Source: Pieris napi (lineage: Eukaryota > Arthropoda > Insecta > Lepidoptera > Pieridae). From it: a stretch of 64,000 nt of DNA. A model generated the notes under the pieces. The model searched no databases and was not told the origin of the DNA. It worked only from the letters and a program-made list of their open reading frames with translations. Of this stretch, positions 1 through 10,600 are shown piece by piece. The stretch lies in contig NC_062240.1 in NCBI RefSeq assembly GCF_905475465.1, forward strand, positions 9,935,001 through 9,999,000. The letters are read 5' to 3'. The translations under genes and the position numbers were made by a program. How positions within the stretch are numbered: position 1 is the stretch's first letter; every line of letters starts with the position of its first letter.

Positions 1-3000
1 AAAGATTATTAAATTTTACTAACATAATTCAGGGAGTGCCAGATGTGGTCTTTGTGCCATTGGAAATTCTAACACTGGGGAATGTAGAATTTTGTACCGA
101 AACAGCTTGACATGAAACCTCTTTTGTCTTAAAAAATTGTCTATGAACATTCAACACAATGCAATGGCGCCAAACGAAAATGTTTCGCGGCAGATTGTGT
201 CGTTAGTTATTTTGGTTTTTACGTCCGTCGAGATTTTTGAGTTTCCTTAAAGGAGAAAAAAGAACAAGACGGTCTGATTCTGGGCATAACAATAAGAATT
301 ATTGTAATAATTATTAAAACAATAAACTCGTTAAGATGTCCGACTCGTTCTTAGGTTTTTACCTTTGTAAATTTATTTAATTAAAAAAAGTAAAAATATC
401 TTCTTGTATTTACTGTCGGCCACTTCTTGTTTGACCGTGTACAACGGTTTTAAATAATTCATCAAAAATATATATTTTAAAAAATCCAGAATTTACTTCA
501 CGCTTATTAATTTACACGATTATAATTATACAGAGTATGTCAGACAATTTAATTTAATTAACTGAAGTAGACCTTAGAACGTAAATTTTCTTAGATGCCC
601 GTTTTTTTTCAAAAGAGTTTCGTTGTAAAGTAACATTAACCAAGAAACGGGTTATCATTATTTAGATTTAATAGATTCTATAAGAATCTAGAATCTAGAT
701 GACTATAAGCTTCTCAACATCGGTATTAATAAATCTATAAATATCCTTCTCAAATCTTATAATACAAACAAATATGAAATAAATTTAAAAATAAGTGTAA
801 ACTCCATATAACGATCATGTAATGACAAATCCTCTAAAGCGTCGAACAAACAAAAACAAAAAAAACATAATTACTGGTGCAGAAAAAGACATTACACGAA
901 AATAACAGACTTTATGCATTAGCGTACAAATAAGAATTGTTTTTATGTAATTACCAACATTAGTATAAATAAACTTTTTCTAATACATATTTATCTTCTT
1001 TCCATTTAACGACATCTCTTTGTAACGTCAAACTACACAGTCCCTTAAGTGTCGTTATATATAGTTTACACTGTATAGGATAAAAAGCCTTTTAACGGCA
1101 GCCGCCGTTATCGCGAATTACTAAAATAACCTGATAGAAATAACTTTAGATAACTTAAATCAGAATAACACAAAACCGAGATAAAATTAAATTAATGAAG
1201 ACAGGATGTAAGTGGGCGGTAACTTCTAAAATCAGTTTCTAAATTAATAATTAAAATATATATATAATTTTCAAGGTTTAGTAAAGTGAGTTTAATTAAT
1301 TAGCCCGGTATATGTGAATTTGATTCGTAAAAAACACTTTTCGATTTTTGATGCACGGTATTGGCGTTGTTTGCTATTGTAAATATCACATCCATCTATT
1401 TAATAAAAAGAAATTATAAACTGAAAACTGGAGCGATAGAGTCCAATTAAAATTTATTAAGCTATACTAGTGAATAGCCAAGATATAATTGAAAGCTGTT
1501 ATTTCATCTCGTTGAATAATAGAGCTGTATAATTATCAATGTAACGATGAAAAGGAGTTTCAAAGATAAGTCAAAAAAACAGCACGTACCGGGAACAGCA
1601 TGTTGTAGTTTAATATTAGAGGTAATAATTTTATAATTGTCTGAAAAAATAATTAATCCTTTATTTGCCTTGAAAGTAGTACATATTATGATGGATGAAA
1701 AAAAAACCGCACAACATGCAAATGTCAAATCTTAACATAAAGTCAGGTTTGTTCGAACACTTATAACTCGAGAACGGCAGGAACAATTTTCATGGATTTT
1801 GATTTGTCTCCGTTCCGAATAGCAGAATAACTATTGGAAATTTACGAAAAAAAATCTAGTAGGTACAACATGTTCTCATGGGTTTCGTAACTGTCAAAGA
1901 TTTATTTCATTCCGTCCATACTGTAAACTCTCCCATCAAATTAAAGAATGTATTTAATGAAGGTTTCGAATCGACAAGATATATCCACAATATTCGTATT
2001 TCAGATTAGAGTATTTTAGATTTATGTCAGTAGATAATGATAAAGTATTGACATGAGTTTTTTCTTAATAAAGTTTACTACTTTATTAATATTAGTTTGT
2101 ATTCATTGTATTACTTTCATAAAATCATACATTAAGTTCAGCTAATCTGTAACACGACGTTCAACCACTCTTCTCCCGGGTATCGTGTTACGTGACAAGC
2201 CCATTGCCAGTTTAGTCTCAAAGCTTATGATGTGTTTATATATTCTACATCACAAGCCATAGCATACAAAAAGAACGACAATCTATTTAAACTGTCATTT
2301 AATATTTTCAACACACAATAGAATAATAATTATTATCAACCCGTTGAAAGATAAGATCGGAAATCCGCAACAGATTATAAGCCCTTTTATCGCATTATTA
2401 TTTCAAAACAGCCCCGTTTTCCAACGTCGTCTGAAATGGAGGTGTGTTTATACAACCTGGATAAGCCTCGTGACAAATATGACGGGAAAAATTCGGTTAA
2501 ATTCGAACAGGATTTGCGAAGCTCTGCACCAAAGTTTGTGTTTTTAAAGTGTATTTTATCGAACATATAAAAGAGTTTTTGATGAATTTGTGAATAAATA
2601 CATCAGTTGTTATTTTAATCGATGGTTGGGATTATTATAATCAAAAATGTATAATGTTACATTTTCTGCCCGCCAATGTTTGCGTTCAATAATGGTTTCT
2701 TTACAAGGTTTATCGTATCGAGATAGAAATATGAAACTGTAAATAAAACTCCATATTTCGTAAAATCACGAGCAGATTTTCTGTTTATCTTGAAACGAAA
2801 ATAAGAATATTCATTCTATTATAAAACCGATACGTTAAGCTTACCTCAATGTCACCTTAATCTAAAAATAAAATTCATATTTTTAATTAAAATTTTATTT
2901 TAGTTCTACAGCACGTCGGGTGTTAAGGCGTCTAAAGCAATCTTAATTATATTCTTATCGAAAGACTAGTTTTAATAAAAAAATCGATTTTACTTAAGTA

Positions 3001-4279
3001 GTCAGGCACCTGTATTTTTGTCGGGTAAGTAAATTTAATATAACAAATGAAATATGCAAGATATTGTCCTCTACGGTTCTCCACGGCGTCTTTCTAACGA
3101 TCTGTATTTCGGGATATTCCAAGATACTCATAAATAGGTCGCGTTCTCTAGTTCGGGGACCAAGGCTCGCTTAGTGGTGTCAGCGTAGTAAGTAAATAAT
3201 TATACATATTAATTAAATAAACACAGAGATAAATAACGTATAATATCTTTTTATTTAAAACTAGACCACTTTCACTTCATGTCAATTCGGTCTTAGATAA
3301 ATTGTACTCCGTTCCTAACATCATTCATGAAATGGTTAGTTATCCTTCAAGTGTAGGTACACGTATTATATTAGAGTAATATTTCATAAAACACGATATT
3401 ATCAATCTTGCTCCTCGATATATTGAAATATTTTTTGTTATTTGGAGCAGACAAGATTGAGAAACAAACGATAATTGTGTGTAATATCTGACTTTTGCCA
3501 TCAGTTTTTCCTCGTTTTGCTCATTTGCTATGATAGATAGTGGCAACATTCATAATTACTGAACTCACCTAGAATTTCGAAATTTTCACATAGAATTGTT
3601 ACAGTAGGTAATATTATAGCCATTCTTTTTCAATTTAGAACTGATCAGCCAATTAAGATAAAAAAACGTTCTTATATTCACTACCTAGGTTTTTCTTCTA
3701 TAACTACGAGCGTATATAAAGTACTTGGAGTAAATAGGATACTTTAAGAAACAGCCAAGAGCTTTCAGAAAACATCATGACAGAGCATGAATAGACGCGA
3801 CAGTTCAAGAGGTGTATAAAAAAGCTAAGAAAACCCTTCAAAAACAAGTCTGTCGTCTATGCTTGACTTATTTAAAATTACGTATATGTATAAAATGTTT
3901 CTCATTTCGAAATATATAATACCTATTTCGTCATCATATAATATTCAAAGTGTCTTTATTAAAATATTACCTGTATGGCTTAAATGCAGTATCAGTTCTG
4001 TATTTAATCTATTTTACTATGAATTAGAGAATAAGGATATAAAGACAAAAGAAAGTACATTTTATGACTTTAATAAAACTATTTACAATAGACTTATCTA
4101 CAAAACTAGTATACAAATATTAAAACATTATTGTTAAGTAATTAATTTATGTACAGTTATTAAAATAAATTAAAAACTACGGTATTAAATATATTAGGTT
4201 TTCGATTAAGATTAATAATATCCGTAATTCAGTGTCGTCAGCGTTTTTCCTAGTTTAACTCTCCCAAACATTAAATTCA
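1..4279. other. Gene-poor AT-rich DNA
   Basis: Apart from the Helitron scrap at 1741 I see no supported gene. Short ORFs (for example 1504-1728 on the minus strand and 3859-4137 on the plus strand) have AT-driven composition and no recognisable domain. Missing 3' exons of the Beat-like gene could lie here. Confidence 0.5.
1741..1835 (+). mobile_element. Decayed Helitron 5' fragment
   Basis: ACTTATAACTCGAGAACGGC and CCGTTCCGAATAGCAGAATA match the 11431 Helitron, but no CTAG end is found nearby. Confidence 0.5.
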
Positions 4280-4287
4280 GTTAACAT

Positions 4288-4586
4288 CAGTAGCGTAACT
4301 ATACCATCTGGGGCCCGTGGCAAATACTTTTGATGGGATCCTATCAGTAAAAATCGTCACGTTGTACTCAGTTCAATTTTAATAAACTTCGTACTCAATT
4401 ATACGTAGTATATGTCCCACTAATGGCCATAAGCCTCCTCTCTTAGGCGAGAGGGAATGATCTGTAGTCACCACGCTATCCCAATGCTTATTGGAGACTT
4501 CACATTCTTCCATAGAACATAATATCTCTTGGGCCCTTTTGGGTCGGGGGCCCGTGGCATTTTGCCAGCCTATTGTTACGCCACTG
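4288..4586. mobile_element. 299-bp hAT-like MITE
   Basis: The ends CAGTAGCGTAACTATA and TATTGTTACGCCACTG are inverted repeats. The flanks GTTAACAT (4280-4287) and GTAAACAT (4587-4594) form an 8-bp target duplication with one mismatch, as expected for hAT. Internal GGGCCCGTGGCA words are also inverted. Confidence 0.78.
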
Positions 4587-5590
4587 GTAAACATTATCAG
4601 TGAAACGGACACAGACAAGTATCTACCCCATATCGTATTAATATTAAATACACTTATACAATTGCTGTGTATAGATATTAAAAGTAGCGAATGGCAAGCT
4701 AAACCTTTGCTGAAATCACAATGCGACTATCAAAAATTTCGTTTTGTTTTTGTACTTTTGTTCGTAATACTTAAATTTTAACGTGTCTTGTATGTGGCTC
4801 ATAATATTACTACTATTTGAACATATACCCACATCGTCGCCCACACTAACTGAAAGTCGATTCTTGCGCCTGAAAGATAAAAATAAAATACTTTAATCAA
4901 TATTTGTTACTTTCCATGACAATTTGCAAGAAATGCTGTAACGGGGGAGGGATGCCGAGACATAACTATGATGGGTGGCTCTAGTATATGCGCGATGTTC
5001 GTATTAGTAATTAATTAAAAAAACGGCGTGAAAAATGCTTTGTAATAAATAGTAAATTTTCGTAATACTTTGTGTCATGTTACATAGGTTTGTTGTACAT
5101 TGTTACTTAAATAATGAACCGTAAAACATCTAATTTATATTAAAATGTACTATAATGTTTTAAGTACAGAATACAATTAAAAATATAATATAAAATAACT
5201 AACTAACTAAACACTAAACACTTTTCCATTATTTATGGAATTTGTGGCAAGTATATTTTCTCATTTTGACATTTAATAAAGCCTCCTACAAAATGATATA
5301 CAAAATTTATAAAGTAAATAGTCACACATAACCTTACACAAACACGCACACACACACACAGTACACACTGTATAATGATTTTTTCTCAATTTGACACTTT
5401 TAATGAAACAAAGGCCTCTTACAATAATGTATTAAGTAAATAGTCACACATATCATACACAAATACGCCCACACACATAAACACAAATGTACGCGCAGAC
5501 ACACCAATACACATAAGTATTATATTTCACTAGGGTAGGCCGTTCATGGTAATTCGTTTTAAACATTTGGTTTTGTCATTTGTATTGGTC

Positions 5591-6150
5591 TAAGATCCCG
5601 CTATACAACGACCTTCACCGAGATGCTTATTTAATGAAACTTATTTTATATATAATTTAATATGTCAATAAATATAATCCATATGGGTTGCCTAGCAAAT
5701 TTCAGTCCAGAATATTTTTAATTAATTAAAAAAAAAAATATTTTTTTAAACATTTCACCGGTATGATTATTAGATAAATTCTATACCAATCGAAAGTATG
5801 AAGCCCATAGAATATGCAAAAGTTAGGTTGTTTTTAATCAATTAATTATTTATGTGTATATTTATTATGTGACACTAAAGTATATATACATCTTTAGTAT
5901 AAAAGAAGGTTTTAGTGATACATATATAATACTACCCTGATTAAAAATATTGATTGAAAAACGTTCAAAAAATTTACTACATGCAAATTATAAAAAAAAA
6001 ATTTTTTTTTTAATATTAATTAAACATACTCTGGACTGAAATTTGCTAGGCAACCCATACGGATTATATTTATTGACATATTAAATTAAATATAAAATAA
6101 GTGTCATTAAATAAGCATCTCGGTGAAGGTCGTTGTATAGCGGGATCTTA
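5591..6150. mobile_element. 560-bp MITE with long (about 150 bp) terminal inverted repeats
   Basis: It starts TAAGATCCCGCTATACAACG and ends CGTTGTATAGCGGGATCTTA. The arms 5591-5745 and 6000-6150 pair nearly throughout (for example GGGTTGCCTAGCAAATTTCA). The centre is AT-rich. Confidence 0.8.
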
Positions 6151-6588
6151 TACTATATAAACTGGCTAACTAAATAAATAAAATATTTGTTAATTTAACA
6201 ATTCTTTTCATACAAAAAACCAATTTGACTGATGTAGTATTAAAACTTTCGTATTAATCTTTATCCACTTGCAGGTCGTAGTATTCTTAATAGTATTAAA
6301 ATGGCTAAAGCATTATTGCAATGTGTATTTAATTTCCTACAAAATTCTTGGCTTTGTTTCAACTGTAATGCATGAAACGAAAAAGAAATTAGATTTAAGG
6401 TCGAATTCGGGATTTAACTTCCTATCTTAAAAACTCGTTCGGTGAAGCGCACCAGCTTAAAACATCTCTTACATATTATACCATGTAGTGTGCTAAAATT
6501 TATTGTGTGTGTGTACGAGAAAAGCGTAAACTTCCTAACGTGACAATAAGTGTCAGAACAGAAGTAAGTCATACATGCTAAAGATCTG

Positions 6589-6758
6589 CCCTGCAATTCT
6601 GTAACTAACTTTTCGAACTCACACAGCGGTTTTCGCATCGGCGGTCGCTATCAAATCAGTCGTGAAGCAGTCATTTTATGATTTGGCATTCTGATAAACA
6701 ATCAAATACAAGCTCCCACCTTTTCAGAATGCGTAAAGTGAGTTACAGAATCGCAGGG
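6589..6758. mobile_element. 170-bp MITE of the same family as the 7.2-kb element
   Basis: It starts CCCTGCAATTCTGTAACT and ends GAGTTACAGAATCGCAGGG, flanked on both sides by CTG (6586-6588, 6759-6761). It also shares the inner words TGATTTGGCATTCTGATAAA-like with the large element. Confidence 0.8.
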
Positions 6759-6779
6759 CTGCTTCAATAGTTTGTATTA

Positions 6780-7140
6780 TTATTATTGGCAACACCCAAT
6801 AGCGTTTGCTATCTGGGGGCCTACCATGAGCTCTTATTGCGAGCCTATTCACAACCTATAACTGAGATACATCGCTTATTCAATATTCATATCAAGACGT
6901 GGAATAAAACAGGCAGTTTTTCTTTCCACCTCGGCAGTAGGTAATCAGATTTCGTTCATTCAATTTGTACGAAATTTTTGCCGCGCACCAGCACTATGTG
7001 GATCCAGCTGCCCACTGAAGTATTTCCGAACGAATATATCAATTCTTAAAAGGCCGGCGACGCACTTGCGAGCCTTCTGGCAATGTAAGTGTCCATGGGC
7101 GGCGGTTAACATCAGGTGAGCCTCCTGTCCATTTGCATTA
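6780..7140 (+). mobile_element. LINE/SINE 3' fragment with a common lepidopteran tail
   Basis: It ends AAAAGGCCGGCGACGCACTT, GCGAGCCTTCTGGCAATG and GGCGGCGGTTAACATCAGGT, a very common lepidopteran LINE-like 3' sequence. An upstream TTGCCGCGCACCAGCACTAT stretch fits coding remnants. Confidence 0.65.
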
Positions 7141-7378
7141 AAAACAATCGTAACATGACTTGGATTGAACCAAAATTTGACCGTTTCATCTTTGACTTTA
7201 ATGTTTAGGTTAGAATTACAACCTTATATTGAAAGAACCACGTCAAACATTCAGACAAAGTTGTCAGAATCGCTTCTAAAATGGGTCAGTAACTATTAAA
7301 TATAATCTGCTCTAGCAAGTACGACAGTCGAAAATGTTTGATGTGTCATTAATTCCGAAGGAAATTTACTAAACTTAC

Positions 7379-7601
7379 CCGTGTTGGCAACGTATTTGGA
7401 GAAGAGTTGCGTACGCGAGTCTAGTGTAAGGACAATGCTAGTATCACGTAGGACTGGTGGCTCCACTGGCAGTTCAGCCTCGCAGCGCACGCGCAATGCG
7501 CCGCTCTCTACTGACGGGACTGCAAGGTGAAGAACGCGCCAGGAGCTACGTAAACCTCCCGCTTGGGGTAAACTTAGCTCCGTACGCTGCCACAGCTCTT
7601 G
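7379..7601 (-). CDS. Beat-like gene, exon 5 (Ig2 second half)
   Basis: The acceptor is TTCTTAG, in phase 0. It reads QELWQRTELSLPQ, then LRVRCEAEL with the second Ig2 cysteine, and ends ...SKYVANT plus one base at a GTAAGT donor. It is GC-richer than its surroundings, as expected for real coding sequence. Reading on into the intron would add about 28 residues before a stop, a possible but less likely alternative end. Confidence 0.85.
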
Positions 7602-10600
7602 CTAAGAATTTAAAAAGATTAAGTAACACTTGATAATGAATTTAAAAGCATTATTTGTCGTAAAAAGTCCTCCACTGCGTCTTTCTGTTCGCGATAAACT
7701 CAAAATTCGCTTGTATATGCAGCTTTGGTTTAGGTATATTAGAACAGGATATCAATTTAATTAAGGACAGTACAGATGTCATGAATGAATCCAAATATTC
7801 TAATTCCATTTGAGATTGAAAGCAATGTTAGTTAGGGCTAAGTCTTTAATTTAATTGAAGTACCTGTGTTAGGATAAGCAGTATTTGGTAACATTGCAAT
7901 GTAGCCCCTTGTGTCTATTGCTATTTGCTGATGCTAAATGTTGGTTCGGCTTACGTCTTGTCTTACAAAGACGTGTTAGTTTAATTATTATTGAAATGCA
8001 AAGGTCTTTACGGTTAAGTTATAAACGAAATATTGGTGGTGACTAGTCGTAGAATATTCAATGAAATTATTTCAAATGATAGTAATCCGCTTATGGATGG
8101 CGTGTAATGGTTAGGAGAAAGATGAAAAGATTTAATTGTTTAATGTAAAAATTTTATCTATTACTTTTATATTACCTCAATTTGAAAGACACATTACCAG
8201 ATAAAAATCCACATGCTTCACACTAATTTAAGTTAAAGTTAATGTTTTTGAAGTTATAATTCTTTTGGCGCATTAGGGAGAAATTATGACAGTAAATTTT
8301 ACGATGTGCGCACACACCATCACAAAAAATCGACACCCTGAATATCTGTTCAAACGTCGGTAAAACAGTCTGGGCCGCTAGTTGGCGCTTGCTCTGTTTT
8401 ATCGATAATTGTCTGTCATGGCGTAGTGTTTTTCAAAGTCGTGTTTATTAAACAAACATAATGATTTCTATACGCGAAAACCCGTTCCAATATAATTAAA
8501 ACATAGTATAGATCTATTAGTGTCTATCGTAAAATATCATGATTAGTACATATTATATCGTTTCAGTTGGAAGTGTCCATTGGACAAGAAAAATGCAATT
8601 CGAAGAGGGAAACGTCCCTCTAAAGTGCTCGAAGAAAATTATTACGCCAAAGAAGTATAACTTCTAACGCATGTACATAAGTACACGTATTTTTACACTG
8701 TACAATTGTCAGAATTATTCGTGTTTTAATCCGATATCCTATAATAGATAAGTATAAATAATTGATAAATATAGAACTTACCTTTTGAACCTCGTTACCA
8801 ATATACCAATTGATATCTGCAGGTGGCAGCGAGAAGTCCGAGCTACAATTAAGCAATACATGCTCTCCGGGTCTCACTAATTTGGGAGCTCCAATTATGA
8901 CAGGATCCCTCTCTGGCATCGCTAGGAAGTATCATATTATGCATACAAATAATAATCAACACAAGGTTTTTATTTATAAAAGCTTAGGCACAGTGATACA
9001 AGAAAACTAAAATACAATATTTTATGTGACAAGCACTTATAGGCAAGAAACTCAACACATCTGAACATTTCTGCTTCAATATATTGTGAACGATTTTACG
9101 CCTAAGACTCATTAAATATTAAAATTGCATGGTTAAATTAAACAAAGTATGAGAAATTTTAATTTTGTTTTCTCTTTAGAAAACCTGGCAGGAGATGTTT
9201 ATCAAAATCATTAAATGATCAAAAACGTCATGGATTACGACATACGGAGTCATACTTTGAATCTGAATCTTGTCACAACCGCCTACACCTAAAATCCCTT
9301 TGAAGGTAAATTATTAAAACGTTAGCTGATACAATTAACATTTGTGCTTTAAAATATGTATATAAAATATTATGATATGGGATGATATGGTGTGGTAGTA
9401 TGGTCGTAAATATTAGAAAACTAACCAACAACAGTCATGTGCTTGGTCTGTCTCGCTATCTGGAATCTTGGTCCTTCGGTGGATATCTCGCAAGTAAAGG
9501 CCGCTCGGACGGCGAACGGTAGAGGCATCACTCGCACCATACACCATTCCGCCTGGCACTCACCGCCTTGCACAATTATTCCCGTAACGTTAAATAGTCT
9601 TATCGAAGGCTGTTAAAGAATAAAAACAGTTTTAGCTATATAGAATAGTTACTATAAAATAAGTCGTAGAAGTTGAATTACTGGTGACGGGAGCTAAGCT
9701 GACACTTTGCCAGAGTTAAACGCACAACATAACTTTTGAATTTTGGCTTTATGATAAAAAGTCACACGGACATAATTTTAGGCAAAGCGATTTGCTACAA
9801 AATATGTCTTCACAAATTTTTTGTACGATGGAAAGTTTAGTAGATATCGCCAAAAACGTGTTTTCACCCCTTCTTCCAAGATGGCGGCCGGGGTCAAGGG
9901 CGCCAACCCCACAAACTTGGGTTTAAGCTTGTATTGACACCCCCTTACATATTCCATACAATACAATTATGTCCTCTAACAAATGTTCAGTTTGGCCCTC
10001 TAATTGTAACATTTCAATGGACTACGAGACTTGTCAGCGATTGGAATTGAACCACTTACATAGACGTAAGAGAGCAGACTTAATGCTTCTACGTGGTTTA
10101 CGCAATAAGCCTATTTTATTTTATTCATGTTTGTCATGTTAGGACTAGAAAATTAGGACAATCAAATCGTTGTGAATGATTCAATGTTGATATGTGTCTC
10201 GAAAAACTATTAACTAATATAACTAATCTCGTAATAATAACTAGTATGTATAGTAGGTATACAGTATTAAGCAACTTTAAAACATTTTTAGTTTTTTTTA
10301 TAAAAGCGTTGACCGCGCTGCAGCAGTATAACATTGTGGGGCACTTCCGTAGATAATGATGTAGATTATTCTAGAGTGACCTATTATGTCTAACCAATTC
10401 CGATGCAGTTCTTTCAGTATTGGCTCGTGTGGTACAGAATCATTGCCCCCTTTATAAAATCAGAAAACAGACAACTAAGAAACAACTTGCCTTTTGAGAG
10501 GGGTTATATCGAAGGATCTCATGCATATCTCTATACCACTTGACAGAGTGTAGAGTCTCGTCATTCATCTGAAAATCACAGATGAGTTCTGCTGCACGCC

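Noticed and set aside
1504..1728. Hydrophobic minus-strand ORF as a possible C-terminal exon of the Beat-like gene
   Set aside because: No good acceptor in the needed phase and no Beat-like sequence; it lies more than 5 kb from exon 5.
3859..4137. 92-codon plus-strand ORF
   Set aside because: Rich in I, Y, K and N from AT-rich DNA, with no signal peptide, domain or splice context; probably chance.
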